Positions 9,031 through 19,360 of a stretch of DNA of 64,000 nucleotides are shown in pieces. The position numbers and the translations under genes are program-made. The notes under the pieces are model-generated. The model was not told the origin of the DNA. It searched no databases and saw only the letters and a program-made list of their open reading frames with translations. The stretch is from Acidovorax sp. 106 (GTDB lineage Bacteria; Pseudomonadota; Gammaproteobacteria; Burkholderiales; Burkholderiaceae_C), in NCBI RefSeq assembly GCF_003663825.1, contig NZ_RCCC01000001.1, forward strand, positions 2,798,501-2,862,500, given 5' to 3'. Position 1 is the stretch's first letter, and every line of letters begins with the position of its first letter.

Positions 9031-10638
9031 ATGGCCATGAACGCACTCCTTTCCGTATCCGACAAGACCGGCATCGTTGACTTTGCCAAAGCCCTGCACG
9101 CGCTGGGCATCAAGCTGCTGTCCACCGGCGGCACTGCGCAACTGCTGGCCAAAGAAGGCCTGCCCGTGACCGAGGTGGCCGAAGTCACCCAGTTCCCCGA
9201 AATGCTGGATGGCCGCGTGAAGACGCTGCACCCCAAGGTCCACGGCGGCCTGCTGGCCCGCCGCGAGCTGCCTGCCCACATGGCGGCTCTGAAGGAACAC
9301 GGCATCGACACCATCGACCTGCTGGTGGTCAACCTCTACCCCTTTGAAGCCACCGTGGCCAAGGCAGGTTGCACACTGGCAGACGCCATCGAGAACATCG
9401 ACATTGGCGGCCCCGCCATGGTGCGCAGCGCCGCCAAAAACTGGGCCGACGTGGGCGTGATCACCGCCGCCGACCAGTACGACGCCGTGCTGGCCGAACT
9501 CAAAGCCAACGGCAAGCTGAGCGACAAACTGCGCTTTGCCCTGTCGGTGGCCGCGTTCAACCGCATCGCCCAGTACGACGGCGCCATCAGCGACTACCTC
9601 TCCTCCGTCACCTTCGACGAAGCCAAGCTGTCGGAAACCTATGTGCCCGAGCGCAGCCAGTTCCCTGGCCAAAGCAACGGTGCTTTCATCAAGGTGCAAG
9701 ACCTGCGCTATGGCGAAAACAGCCACCAGCAAGCCGCGCTGTACCGTGACCTGCACCCCGCACCCGGCTCGCTGGTCACCGGCGTGCAGCTGCAGGGCAA
9801 AGAACTCAGCTACAACAACATCGCCGACGCCGATGCCGCGTGGGAATGCGTCAAGAGCTTTGACGCCGCTGCCTGCGTCATCGTCAAGCACGCCAACCCC
9901 TGCGGCGTGGCCGTGGGCCTGGACGCGCTGGACAGCTACAGCAAAGCCTTCCAGACCGACCCCACCAGCGCCTTCGGCGGCATCATTGCCTTCAACCGTG
10001 CCGTGGACGGTGCCGCAGCCGCCCAAGTCAGCAAGCAGTTTGTAGAAGTGCTGATGGCCCCAGACTTCACCCCCGAAGCGCTGGAAATCTTCAAGGCCAA
10101 GGCCAATGTGCGCCTGCTCAAGATCGCGCTGCCCGCGCACGGCGGCACCACCCACTGGAGCCGTGGCCGCAACGCCATGGACACCAAGCGCATCGGCTCG
10201 GGCCTGCTGCTGCAATCGGCCGACAACCACGAGCTGTCGCTCATCGACCTGAAGGTGGTGACGCACAAGCAGCCGTCGCTGGAAGAAATGTCGGACCTGC
10301 TGTTCGCCTGGAAGGTGGCCAAGTACGTCAAGAGCAACGCCATCGTCTTCTGCAAGAACGGCATGACCATGGGCGTGGGCGCCGGCCAGATGAGCCGCCT
10401 CGACTCGGCCCGCATCGCCAGCATCAAGGCTGAACACGCCAAGCTGTCGCTGCAAGGCACTGTGGTGGCCAGCGATGCCTTCTTCCCCTTCCGCGACGGC
10501 CTCGACGTGGTGGTGGATGCAGGCGCCACCTGCGTCATCCAGCCCGGTGGCTCCATGCGCGACCAGGAAGTGATCGACGCCGCCAACGAACGCGGCGTGG
10601 CCATGGTGTTCAGCGGCGTGCGCCACTTCCGCCATTGA
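9031..10638 (+). CDS. purH: PurH, bifunctional AICAR formyltransferase/IMP cyclohydrolase
   Basis: Carries out the last two steps of IMP synthesis: formylation of AICAR with 10-formyl-THF, then ring closure. Length 535 residues, normal for the family (E. coli 529). The N-terminal MGS-like cyclohydrolase domain begins [20 protein letters not shown] and has [13 protein letters not shown] near 67-79; the formyltransferase domain holds the catalytic KHANPCG motif and ends [12 protein letters not shown]. The ATG at 9031 has ACC-rich sequence upstream (no clear Shine-Dalgarno), and Met3 is an alternative start. It follows dusB-fis in the same direction, an order common in beta- and gamma-proteobacteria. 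Confidence 0.96.
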   Translation: MAMNALLSVSDKTGIVDFAKALHALGIKLLSTGGTAQLLAKEGLPVTEVAEVTQFPEMLDGRVKTLHPKVHGGLLARRELPAHMAALKEHGIDTIDLLVVNLYPFEATVAKAGCTLADAIENIDIGGPAMVRSAAKNWADVGVITAADQYDAVLAELKANGKLSDKLRFALSVAAFNRIAQYDGAISDYLSSVTFDEAKLSETYVPERSQFPGQSNGAFIKVQDLRYGENSHQQAALYRDLHPAPGSLVTGVQLQGKELSYNNIADADAAWECVKSFDAAACVIVKHANPCGVAVGLDALDSYSKAFQTDPTSAFGGIIAFNRAVDGAAAAQVSKQFVEVLMAPDFTPEALEIFKAKANVRLLKIALPAHGGTTHWSRGRNAMDTKRIGSGLLLQSADNHELSLIDLKVVTHKQPSLEEMSDLLFAWKVAKYVKSNAIVFCKNGMTMGVGAGQMSRLDSARIASIKAEHAKLSLQGTVVASDAFFPFRDGLDVVVDAGATCVIQPGGSMRDQEVIDAANERGVAMVFSGVRHFRH

Positions 10639-10686
10639 TTCCGTCATTGATCGGCCATCTGCCCCACATCGCTCAAGGCGCAGACC

Positions 10687-11223
10687 ATGCAGCCAGACGA
10701 TGACACCCCACCGCCCCGGCCCCGCTGGCTGGGGTGGGCGCTGATCGCCTTCGGGCTGCTGATCACCTTGGGCATGCTCAACCTGGGCGTGCGCATGGTG
10801 CTCACGGCCAAGCCCCCGCAGACCGAAGCACCGGGGCACGTAGCACCGCAGCCACCGGCCTCTGCAAACCCTGCAGCCCCTACCGCTCCTGCAGCCGGGG
10901 CTTCAGGGGCCGCAGTAGCCCCCAAAACCACCTCACTGGCCGGGCAAGCCTTGGTGGAAGCCAGCGATTGTTTGCGCTGCCACGGCATGGACCGCCGCTA
11001 CGTCGGCCCATCCTTCCGCCAGATTGCGGCCCGCTACCAAGACCGCTCCGACGCCGCCGCCTATCTGGCCCGGAAGATCCGCGAGGGCAGTGTGGGTGAG
11101 TGGGGGCGTACTGTGATGCCTCGGCACCCCCAGGTCAGTGAGGTGCAGGCGCAGGCGATGGCGCTTTGGGTGCTGGGGTTGCCGATTGCGGTGGGTGGGA
11201 AGTCGGTCTCTCAGCAGCAGTGA
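10687..11223 (+). CDS. Membrane-anchored monoheme c-type cytochrome
   Basis: 178-residue electron carrier. One membrane span (WLGWALIAFGLLITLGML, about residues 14-31) anchors it with the C-terminal part in the periplasm. A Pro/Ala-rich linker (about 42-82) leads to a class I cytochrome c domain with the heme motif CLRCH at 95-99 and a likely axial Met144 in TVMPRHP. The spacing fits small cytochromes of the c551/c552 type. It lies 48 bp after purH and may be cotranscribed, but no functional link is known. The redox partner cannot be told from sequence. Confidence 0.88.
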   Translation: MQPDDDTPPPRPRWLGWALIAFGLLITLGMLNLGVRMVLTAKPPQTEAPGHVAPQPPASANPAAPTAPAAGASGAAVAPKTTSLAGQALVEASDCLRCHGMDRRYVGPSFRQIAARYQDRSDAAAYLARKIREGSVGEWGRTVMPRHPQVSEVQAQAMALWVLGLPIAVGGKSVSQQQ

Positions 11224-11404
11224 TCCGCGCTGGACTTCCCGGGCCGTTGCACATCTAACGGGGTGGGGGATGGACGCGAAGGCTGGAGACGCCGCTATTA
11301 GGTGCGCATGACAGAAGCACCCAAACTTTTGTCATCAATCACGCACCTTTCGCAGGATCAACGCTGTGGATCGGCTGAGCGAGAGACTCTGTTCCACCCA
11401 CCAC

Positions 11405-11929
11405 TCACGGCAGTTGACGCAAGATTTCGGGTGGGATTTGCCCATTTTGGATTCGCAAACTCACGTCTGTATCAGGTGAAAATTTGCCGTCTTTTTCGCG
11501 GTAAGCAAAAACCAACCACTCTTCACCAGCCTTTGCTACAAAAGGCCTGATTCCGCAGAATATTTCCATCTCTGTCGGTTCTACTGGCGTCAGCACCGTC
11601 GCTTGCTCTGCCTGTTGGTTGGAGCCGTACCAATGCACGGCTTTGAACTGTATCCCCCAGTATTGCCGCGCGTCCTTTGCCGTTTTTGCGTGACTCTTTG
11701 GCGGCAGTTTGGCCACTGACTCAACCACACCACGAAAGATGACTGGCTGACCAAATCCAACAGGTTGCACGAATGTTGGGTAACGCTTTAACTTGACTAC
11801 AAAACTGTCGACTGCGGTTGGCGTTCGACTGCATGAGTGTGCGGGCAATGCCGTCAAGCCAAGTCCTAAACAAGCCGCTACGGCCAAGGTGCGAATCTTG
11901 ATTTTTATCGACAAGCCAGTCTCGTTCAC
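11405..11929 (-). CDS. Secreted NTR/TIMP-like domain protein (putative)
   Basis: About 174 residues. I prefer the GTG at 11927-11929 because GGAG lies just upstream (AGGAGAACCAA then GTG); the open frame runs on to 12070 without an RBS. A signal peptide (residues 8-32, TLAVAACLGLGLTALPAHS) is followed by Cys33-Ser-Arg-Thr-Pro, then FGQPVIFRGVVESV, and near the C-terminus CGIRPF (Cys125) with EEWLVFAY. This pattern of a cysteine at the mature N-terminus, a V.F.G.V strand and C...F..G..WLV.AY resembles bacterial netrin-like (TIMP-like) domains; this is recognition of the pattern, not a search. Codon choice is more AT-rich than in the neighbours, suggesting recent arrival. Function unknown. Confidence 0.6.
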   Translation of the reverse strand: MNETGLSIKIKIRTLAVAACLGLGLTALPAHSCSRTPTAVDSFVVKLKRYPTFVQPVGFGQPVIFRGVVESVAKLPPKSHAKTAKDARQYWGIQFKAVHWYGSNQQAEQATVLTPVEPTEMEIFCGIRPFVAKAGEEWLVFAYREKDGKFSPDTDVSLRIQNGQIPPEILRQLP

Positions 11930-12171
11930 TTGGTTCTCCTCGCAAGTAAGGTCTATTGATCTTGTGAAAAATGGTACCCCACGGGCAAAGTCCTCCAACC
12001 TTGCGTCGGTGGCTGATGTAACACTCTTTTTGAATCCTTGGCCCCTTGGGGGAGTGCGATAGATGGGCACTCATCTTCCATTTCGCAAGCAGTAGCCGGC
12101 ATCAAATGGGTACGGCACTTTGATAGCTGATCGCCGTTGGGTTTGCTATATGTGTTTTTGATGTGAAATTT
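11930..12171. other. Intergenic stretch without a supported gene
   Basis: Part of the 315-bp gap before pobA. It is less GC-rich than the surroundings. An open frame continues upstream from the NTR-like gene, but it lacks a ribosome site and family resemblance. No RNA gene or terminator with a clear stem was found; a palindromic repeat fills the remaining part (12172-12228). Confidence 0.5.
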
Positions 12172-12228
12172 CAATAAAAATAGCCTCCAGCGCTTATCAA
12201 TAAAGCGCTAGAAGCTATGGTTTTAGTA
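12172..12228. repeat. Comamonadaceae-type palindromic repeat, copy 4
   Basis: AAAAATAGCCTCCAGCGCTT, short loop, then AAGCGCTAGAAGCTATGG. It lies about 16 bp after the pobA stop (pobA is on the minus strand), again at a gene 3' end. The arms AGCGCTT/AAGCGCT are perfect. Confidence 0.88.
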
Positions 12229-12244
12229 GCGGAATGGCGCTGAA

Positions 12245-13666
<1,422 letters not shown>

Positions 13667-13668
13667 TT

Positions 13669-14448
13669 ATGGCCACTTTTCCCATCGCCAAGTCCGATCT
13701 CATCGAGGGCATGGCCAAAGGCATGGCGGTGCTGGAGAGCTTTGACACCGAGCGCCAGCGGCTCAATGCCACGCTGGCCGCGCAGCGCACGGGGCTGACG
13801 CGGGCGGCGGCGCGCAGGCACCTGCTGACGCTGGCGCACCTGGGCTACCTGGAGACGGACGGTAGCTACTTCTGGCTGGCACCCAAGGTGTTGCGCTTCT
13901 CAGGCAGCTACCTCGCGTCAGCCCGGTTGCCCCGCGTGCTGCAGCCCACGCTCAACCGGCTGGCGGCGCAAACGCAGCAGTCGTTCTCTGCCGTGGTGCT
14001 CGATAGCGATGAGGTGGTGATCGTGGCGCGCAGCGGGGTGTATGGCGCGCCATCGCGCACTATGGCCTATGGCCTGCATTTGGGGGCGCGGTTGCCTGCG
14101 CACCCCACATCGACTGGGCGGGTGCTGCTGGCCGCGCTGCCTGCGGCGGAGTTCACGCAGTGGCTCAAGGGCTGCACGCTGCAGCGGCTCACGCCCCACA
14201 CCCTCACGCAAGTGGGCGCCCTGCGCAAGGTGGTGGCCCAGGCGCGGCGCGACGATTTTTGCCTGGCCGTGGAAGAGCATGAGCTGGGTGTGCACGCCCT
14301 GGCAGTGCCACTGCGCAATCTGCAAGGGCTGACAGTGGCGGCGCTCAATGTGGTGGCGTCACCCCAGCAAATGCAGGGGCAAACCCTGCAGCGCGACATG
14401 CTGCCGCTGCTGCAGGAGGCCGCGCGCGAGCTGCGGGGGTTGCTGTAG
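13669..14448 (+). CDS. pobR: IclR-family regulator of pobA (PobR/PcaU type)
   Basis: 259-residue transcription factor. An N-terminal winged helix-turn-helix (about 12-72, MAKGMAVLESFDTER then LTRAAARRHLLTLAHLGYLE) precedes an IclR effector-binding domain with the conserved AHPTSTGRVLLA near 144-155 and the late FCLAVEEHELGVHALAVPL segment. IclR regulators of the PobR/PcaR/PcaU group sense aromatic acids and activate the adjacent gene. The ATG at 13669 follows an AGGAG ribosome site. The divergent layout with pobA makes 4-hydroxybenzoate-dependent activation of pobA likely. The effector is inferred from context. Confidence 0.88.
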   Translation: MATFPIAKSDLIEGMAKGMAVLESFDTERQRLNATLAAQRTGLTRAAARRHLLTLAHLGYLETDGSYFWLAPKVLRFSGSYLASARLPRVLQPTLNRLAAQTQQSFSAVVLDSDEVVIVARSGVYGAPSRTMAYGLHLGARLPAHPTSTGRVLLAALPAAEFTQWLKGCTLQRLTPHTLTQVGALRKVVAQARRDDFCLAVEEHELGVHALAVPLRNLQGLTVAALNVVASPQQMQGQTLQRDMLPLLQEAARELRGLL

Positions 14449-14505
14449 AGGCTGCGCGCAGGCCACGCTGGGTGGTGTGGTGGTGCGGCCTGCGGCTGCG
14501 CGGCG

Positions 14506-16251
14506 TCAGGCTGCGACGATGCGGCCCACACCCGCTGCACCCGCCACCACCTTGAGCGATTTGTCCGTGCTGGCTGTGTAGCTGCGGCTGGTGATGGTGC
14601 TCACATACACCCAGTCGGCCCGGCATTCGGTGGCTGTGGCGGTGACCACCATGTAGCCACGGCGCGAGGTGTCGCAGTATTGCAGTGGGCCAATCAGCTG
14701 CTCGAGCGCGCCTGCCAGCGTGGCGGGCTTTTCATTGGGCAGGTATTCCTCAAACCCGGGCGAGGTGACGGACGAGGTGGCGAACTCCACGCCCACGGCC
14801 TTGCCGTTCATGTCCAGCAGCTCGTTGGCCCAGGCGTTGTGCGTGTCGCCCGCCAGCACCACCAGGTTTTTGCCCAGGCTGCGCGAGGTGGCCAGCACGG
14901 TTTCGCGTGCGGCCTGGTAGCCGTCCCAGGCGTCCAGGTTGTAGGGAATGGAGGGCTGCGCCAGGATGGCCTGCTCTGCGGGCGTGAGGCTGCTGGGGTT
15001 GCTCTGCGCACGCGCCACCAGGGCGGCGTACTGGCTGACGCTCACGCCTGCGCCGGGCTGCAGGGTTTCCATGAGGATGGGCGCAGGGATGTTCATGCGC
15101 CCCATCAGCACCTGCTGGCCCAGCACCTGCCAGGTGGCGGTGGATGCGGCCATTTGCTGCTGCAGCCATTGCGTTTGGGTGGTGCCCATCAGCTGGCGGC
15201 TGGGGTTGCCCACCGCTGCCGTAAAGCCTGCCGCATCGAAGCCGCTGGCGGTGAAGAACTTGCTGTAGCTCAGTTGCTCGTCGCGGGCGATCACGCGCGT
15301 GTCGAGCATGTGCAGGGCCACCAGGTTGCCAAAGGCAAAGCTGCGGTAGATCAGCTCAGGCTGCGCGTTGCGGGTGGGCATCCACTCGTGGTAGGCCTGC
15401 ATGGCGGCGGCTTTGCGAACGCTGAAGCTGCCTTCGGTGGCGCTTTGGTGGTTCTCGGCCCCGTCGCGCCAGGTGTCGTTGGTGACTTCGTGGTCGTCCC
15501 ACACGGCAATCATGGGGGCAGCGGCGTGCAGGGCCTGCAGGTCGGCATCGGTCTTGTACTGGGCGTGGCGCTGGCGATAGTCGGCCAGGCTCACGATTTC
15601 ATTGGCGGGTGCGGACAGGCGGCCCATGGCGCTGGCGTTGGCCGAGGCGTAGCCCCCCTGGCCGTATTCGTAGATGTAGTCGCCCAGGTGCACCGTGGCG
15701 TCCAGGTCGTTGCGCTTGGCCGCGTCGGCGTACACGTTGAAGTAGCCCGCGGGGTAGTTGGCGCACGAGAACACCGCCAGCTTGACCTGCGCCACGCTGC
15801 CCGTGGGCAGGGTGCGGGTGCGGCCGGTGGTGGATGTGGCTGCATAGGCCTTGAAGCGGAAGTGGTACGCAGTGGCGGCCTTCAAGCCGGTGGCATCGAC
15901 CTTGACGGTGAAGTCCTTGCTGGCGAGTGCCGTGGTCTGGCCCTGCGCTACGAGGGTGGTGAAGGTGCTGTCGGTGGCGACTTCCCAATCGACGGGGATG
16001 TCGCTGGTGTGGCCTGTGGGCGGCGTCACGCGCGTCCACAGCATCACGCGGTCTGCCAGCGGGTCGCCACTGGCAATGCCGTGGGCAAACTGCACAGCGG
16101 GTACATCGTCGCTGCCACCGCAGGCGGCCAGGGGCAGGGTGCCCAGGGCGGCGGCGGCCAGGCCCATCTGGCGCACAAAGTGGCGGCGGCTGGGGTGGGC
16201 TTCAGCGGCGTCGCGGATGGGGTGGGGGGATGAGAGGAGTTTGTCGGTCAT
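14506..16251 (-). CDS. phoD: PhoD-type alkaline phosphatase/phosphodiesterase, Tat-exported
   Basis: 581-residue extracytoplasmic phosphatase that releases phosphate from phosphomonoesters or diesters. A twin-arginine signal SRRHFVRQMG (residues 21-30) precedes LAAAALGTLPLAAC; the LAAC at 41-44 fits a lipobox, so it may be a Tat lipoprotein. PhoD metal-site motifs follow: VHLGDYIYEYG, VWDDHEVTNDTW and LAGDTHNAWANEL. Fe/Ca-dependent catalysis is known for the family. The frame begins at an ATG with a weak ribosome site. It converges with pobR; a 57-bp gap separates the stops. No Pho box was identified upstream, so phosphate control is only expected from the family. Confidence 0.92.
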   Translation of the reverse strand: MTDKLLSSPHPIRDAAEAHPSRRHFVRQMGLAAAALGTLPLAACGGSDDVPAVQFAHGIASGDPLADRVMLWTRVTPPTGHTSDIPVDWEVATDSTFTTLVAQGQTTALASKDFTVKVDATGLKAATAYHFRFKAYAATSTTGRTRTLPTGSVAQVKLAVFSCANYPAGYFNVYADAAKRNDLDATVHLGDYIYEYGQGGYASANASAMGRLSAPANEIVSLADYRQRHAQYKTDADLQALHAAAPMIAVWDDHEVTNDTWRDGAENHQSATEGSFSVRKAAAMQAYHEWMPTRNAQPELIYRSFAFGNLVALHMLDTRVIARDEQLSYSKFFTASGFDAAGFTAAVGNPSRQLMGTTQTQWLQQQMAASTATWQVLGQQVLMGRMNIPAPILMETLQPGAGVSVSQYAALVARAQSNPSSLTPAEQAILAQPSIPYNLDAWDGYQAARETVLATSRSLGKNLVVLAGDTHNAWANELLDMNGKAVGVEFATSSVTSPGFEEYLPNEKPATLAGALEQLIGPLQYCDTSRRGYMVVTATATECRADWVYVSTITSRSYTASTDKSLKVVAGAAGVGRIVAA

Positions 16252-16349
16252 GGCGCAGGCCGGTGGGGTAAAGCCCCCGAGACTGCCTGCGCCGCATGAC
16301 GATGGTGTGAACCGGGCAGAGGTGCTGTCGTCTCTGCTACAGGTTGAAA

Positions 16350-16398
16350 GAAAATGGGGCTCTAGCGCTTACCAAATAAGCGCTAGCAGCTATTCTTT
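16350..16398. repeat. Comamonadaceae-type palindromic repeat, copy 5
   Basis: GGGGCTCTAGCGCTTACC, then AAATAAGCGCTAGCAGCTAT. It ends directly at the hemL stop codon (16399-16401 on the minus strand), a third case of a copy touching a stop codon. Stem AGCGCTTA/TAAGCGCT. Confidence 0.88.
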
Positions 16399-17703
16399 TT
16401 ATAGTGTTTTGAACACTTCGCGCGCGGCTGCCACGGTGGCGGCGATGTCGTCGGCCGTGTGGGCGCCGCTGACAAAGCCCGCCTCGTACAGTGCGGGGGC
16501 GATGTACACGCCGCGATCCAGCAGCCCGTGGAACAGCTGGTTGAAGCGGGCGCTGTCGGTCTTGAGCACGGCAGGGTAGTTCTGGGGCAGCTCGGGCAGC
16601 AGGAAGAAGCCGAACATGCCGCCTTCGCAGTCGGCGCTGAAGGGCACGCCTTCTTCCTTGGCGGCCTGGGCCAGCCCATCGACCAGCGAGCGGGTGGAGG
16701 CCGACAGTGCATCGAAGAAGCCGGGCTTCTTGATCTCGCGCAGCGTGGTCAGCCCGCAGGCCGTGGCCACCGGGTTGCCCGACAAGGTGCCTGCCTGGTA
16801 CACGCCGCCCAGCGGGGCCAGGTGTTCCATGATGGCGCGTGGGCCGCCGAAGGCCGCCAGCGGCATGCCGCCGCCAATGACCTTGCCCAGCACGGTGATG
16901 TCCGGCTTGAAGCCGGGGATGCTCTTGGCATACACGCTTTGCGCGCTGCCCAGGGCCACGCGCAAGCCGGTCATCACTTCATCGAGCACCAGCAGCGCGC
17001 CGTGTTCGGTGCACAGCTCGCGGCAGCGCTGCATGAAGGGCACGCTGGCGCGCACAAAGTTCATGTTGCCCGCGATAGGCTCGATCATCACGCAGGCCAA
17101 TTCTTTGCCGTGCAGGGCAAAGGCTTCTTCGAGCTGGGCGACGTTGTTGTATTCGAGCACCAGGGTGTGCTGCACCACTTCAGGCGGCACGCCCGCGCTG
17201 GTGGCGTTGCCAAAGGTGGCCAGGCCCGAGCCGGCCTTGACCAGCAGCGAGTCGGCATGGCCGTGGTAGCAGCCCTCGAACTTGATGAACTTGCTGCGAC
17301 CCGTGGCGCCGCGTGCGAGGCGAATGGCACTCATGCCCGCTTCGGTGCCCGAGCTGACGAGGCGGATCATCTCCATCGATGGCACCAGGCCCAGGATTTC
17401 TTCGGCCAGCTCCACTTCGCGCTCGGTGGGGGCGCCGAAGCTGAAGCCTTCGAGCGCCGCCTTTTGCACGGCTTCGAGCACGGCGGGGTGGCCGTGGCCC
17501 AGGATCATGGGGCCCCAGGAGCCGATGTAGTCGATAAAGCGCTGGTCGTTGGCGTCCCAGAAGTAAGCGCCTTGCGCACGTTTGACGAAACGTGGCGTGC
17601 CGCCCACGGCCTTGAAGGCCCGCACGGGAGAGTTCACGCCGCCGGGGATCAGCGCCTTGGCGCGTTCAAACAGAGGAATATTGAGATCAGTGCTTGGTGT
17701 CAT
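16399..17703 (-). CDS. hemL: HemL, glutamate-1-semialdehyde 2,1-aminomutase
   Basis: PLP enzyme that converts glutamate-1-semialdehyde to 5-aminolevulinate, the first committed tetrapyrrole precursor in the C5 pathway. Length 434 residues (E. coli 426). Family marks: [11 protein letters not shown] at 20-30, [16 protein letters not shown] near 117-132, and the PLP lysine Lys274 in [17 protein letters not shown]. Its start overlaps the end of thiD by 17 bp on the same strand, so the two are translated from one message. A palindromic repeat abuts its stop codon. Confidence 0.96.
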   Translation of the reverse strand: MTPSTDLNIPLFERAKALIPGGVNSPVRAFKAVGGTPRFVKRAQGAYFWDANDQRFIDYIGSWGPMILGHGHPAVLEAVQKAALEGFSFGAPTEREVELAEEILGLVPSMEMIRLVSSGTEAGMSAIRLARGATGRSKFIKFEGCYHGHADSLLVKAGSGLATFGNATSAGVPPEVVQHTLVLEYNNVAQLEEAFALHGKELACVMIEPIAGNMNFVRASVPFMQRCRELCTEHGALLVLDEVMTGLRVALGSAQSVYAKSIPGFKPDITVLGKVIGGGMPLAAFGGPRAIMEHLAPLGGVYQAGTLSGNPVATACGLTTLREIKKPGFFDALSASTRSLVDGLAQAAKEEGVPFSADCEGGMFGFFLLPELPQNYPAVLKTDSARFNQLFHGLLDRGVYIAPALYEAGFVSGAHTADDIAATVAAAREVFKTL

Positions 17704-18643
17704 GGGGGGGCATTACAAAGCCTTCGATGGCTTGTGTTTCGTCAAGGGAATCTGCTTCGCTGTCTTCTGACTCGTCGTCATCGGGCTGGGCCCAGAACAT
17801 GCGGTCGGGAATGATGTGGCCCATGCCGGGTCGAAAGCCGGCGTCCAGGCAGCGGTCCAGGTAGTTCAGGGCTTCGCTGGTGGCCTCGCCCAGGTCGTTG
17901 CCGCTGCCCACTAGCGCCGTGAGCGCTGCCGACAATGTGTCGCCCGCGCCCGAGAAGGTGGCGTCGAACAGCTCGAACTTGCCGCTGCCCAACACCGTCT
18001 GGGGGGACGCGAGAACGTTCTCGACAAACTGCTCGGGCAGCGGAATGCCGGTGACCAGGGTGTAGGGCACGCCCATCTCGGAAGCGGCCCGGGCAATGTC
18101 GCGGGCGGTGGGGCTGCGGTCGCTGCTCCAGTCAGGCAACAGCCAGCGCCACAGCGTGCTGTGGTTTCCAACCAACACTGAAGTTTGCGGTAACAGCAGT
18201 TCGCGAAAGGCGTCCAGGTACTCGTCGATCAGCTCTTCACGCCACCACGATAGGTTGGGCATGTAGGCGATGACGGGCACCTCGTCGTAGTCGGTGGTGA
18301 TCTCGGCAATGGCGCTGATGTTCTCGGGGCTGCCCACAAAACCGACCTTGATGGCCTGCACGGGCAGGTCTTCCAGCACGGCTCGGGCCTGCTCGGCCAC
18401 GGCCTCGTCTTCCAAGCAGAAGTGCTCGAAGATCTGCGCGGTGTCACGTGCGTAAGCGCCCGTGACCACGGCGATGGCGTGACCGCCCACGGAAGAAATG
18501 GTGGCAATGTCGCCCGTCAGGCCGCCTGCGCCGCTGGGGTCGCTGGCATTGAAGACCAAAATGCAAGCCGGGCTGGATTCGTCCGATGCGTCGTCACTGT
18601 CCAGGTCATCGGGCGCGGGGGGGAGGGGGGTGTGAGTTGTCAT
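17687..18643 (-). CDS. thiD: ThiD-type hydroxymethylpyrimidine (phosphate) kinase with acidic tails
   Basis: 318-residue ribokinase-fold kinase of the ThiD family (HMP to HMP-PP, thiamine synthesis). The core has [15 protein letters not shown] at 32-46, [14 protein letters not shown], and the catalytic anion-hole motif [13 protein letters not shown]. It is longer than usual ThiD (about 265-270) because of acidic extensions at both ends: [13 protein letters not shown] at 12-24 and [15 protein letters not shown] near the C-terminus. Some substrate-site residues look divergent, so pyridoxal kinase-like activity or loss of the HMP step is possible. It is the first gene of a two-gene unit with hemL and divergent from rubredoxin. 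No TPP riboswitch was recognised in the 94-bp leader region. Confidence 0.8.
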   Translation of the reverse strand: MTTHTPLPPAPDDLDSDDASDESSPACILVFNASDPSGAGGLTGDIATISSVGGHAIAVVTGAYARDTAQIFEHFCLEDEAVAEQARAVLEDLPVQAIKVGFVGSPENISAIAEITTDYDEVPVIAYMPNLSWWREELIDEYLDAFRELLLPQTSVLVGNHSTLWRWLLPDWSSDRSPTARDIARAASEMGVPYTLVTGIPLPEQFVENVLASPQTVLGSGKFELFDATFSGAGDTLSAALTALVGSGNDLGEATSEALNYLDRCLDAGFRPGMGHIIPDRMFWAQPDDDESEDSEADSLDETQAIEGFVMPPHDTKH

Positions 18644-18700
18644 GATCCAGTTCCTGCATCAATGGTGGCATAGAAGCAGCAGCCCGCAGAGATGACTAGA

Positions 18701-18706
18701 TACAAT
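18701..18706 (+). promoter_or_regulatory. Candidate -10 element for rubredoxin-pilG
   Basis: TACAAT (in GATACAATCG) sits 31 bp before the rubredoxin GTG in the 94-bp gap to the divergent thiD. A matching -35 is not obvious. It would be the natural start of a transcript that runs into the pil/chp genes. Confidence 0.4.
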
Positions 18707-18737
18707 CGTTGCATTCTATGTGAAGGCCCATTAAGCT

Positions 18738-18911
18738 GTGATCGACTCTAAGACGTGGATGTGTTTGATCTGTGGTTGGATCTATGACGAGGCGGCTGGT
18801 TCGCCCGAACATGGCATCGCACCCAACACGCCTTGGGACCAGGTCCCCATGAACTGGACTTGTCCAGAATGCGGAGCCCGCAAAGAAGATTTTGAGATGG
18901 TGCAGATTTGA
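18738..18911 (+). CDS. Rubredoxin
   Basis: Small iron protein of 57 residues for one-electron transfer. It has the two rubredoxin knuckles, MCLICGWIYDE with Cys9 and Cys12, and NWTCPECGARKEDFEMV with Cys42 and Cys45, which hold one Fe(Cys)4; the aromatic core Trp14, Tyr16 and Trp33 is present. An in-frame TAA at 18732 forces a start at the GTG of 18738 (with GAAGG at 18722-18726) or at the internal ATG of 18759, which would leave only one residue before the first cysteine; the GTG is much more likely. It sits 50 bp before pilG in the same direction. Its redox partner is not nearby. Confidence 0.93.
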   Translation: MIDSKTWMCLICGWIYDEAAGSPEHGIAPNTPWDQVPMNWTCPECGARKEDFEMVQI

Positions 18912-18961
18912 AGCGCGGCTCCTGCTGCGGTGTTTATTTTTTCCATCGGGAGCAGTAACAA

Positions 18962-19360
18962 TTGACTACAACAGGCGCATCTTTCAAGGTGCTCGTGGTG
19001 GATGACAGCAACACCATCCGTCGAAGCGCCGAGATTTTTCTCAAGCAGGGGGGGCACGAAGTCTTGTTGGCTGACGACGGCTTCGATGCTTTGGCCAAGG
19101 TGAATGACTATCAGCCTCAGCTGATTTTCTGTGACATCCTCATGCCGAAGTTAGACGGGTATCAAACTTGCGCGATCATCAAGCGCAATGCCCGTTTTGC
19201 AGACACCCCGGTGGTGATGCTTTCCTCCAAAGATGGCGTGTTCGACAAGGCCCGTGGCCGCATGGTCGGCTGCCAGGAATACCTCACCAAACCCTTTACC
19301 AAAGACCAGTTGCTGCAGGCTGTGCAGCAATTTGGTAATTCCCAACTAGGAGCGATGTAA
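18962..19360 (+). CDS. pilG: PilG, single-domain response regulator of the Chp system
   Basis: CheY-like protein of 132 residues; in Pseudomonas PilG takes phosphate from ChpA and promotes pilus extension through PilB. The acid pocket is Asp14-Asp15, the phospho-acceptor Asp58 in IFCDILMPKLDG, with Ser88 and Lys110 completing the site. The start is a TTG at 18962 (MTTTGASFKVLVVDDS), supported by GGGAG at 18948-18952 nine bases before. The stop overlaps the pilH ATG by one base (TAATG). It heads pilG-pilH-pilI-pilJ-chpA, all on the plus strand. Confidence 0.93.
   Translation: MTTTGASFKVLVVDDSNTIRRSAEIFLKQGGHEVLLADDGFDALAKVNDYQPQLIFCDILMPKLDGYQTCAIIKRNARFADTPVVMLSSKDGVFDKARGRMVGCQEYLTKPFTKDQLLQAVQQFGNSQLGAM

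Noticed and set aside
14449..14505. GCAGGCC...GGCCTGC pairing between convergent pobR and phoD
   Set aside because: Seven base pairs with a loop over 20 bases and no T-run; likely chance in GC-rich DNA.
18644..18737. Possible TPP riboswitch ahead of thiD
   Set aside because: The gap is only 94 bp, is shared with the divergent rubredoxin promoter, and no CUGAGA-type THI-box wording was found on the minus strand.
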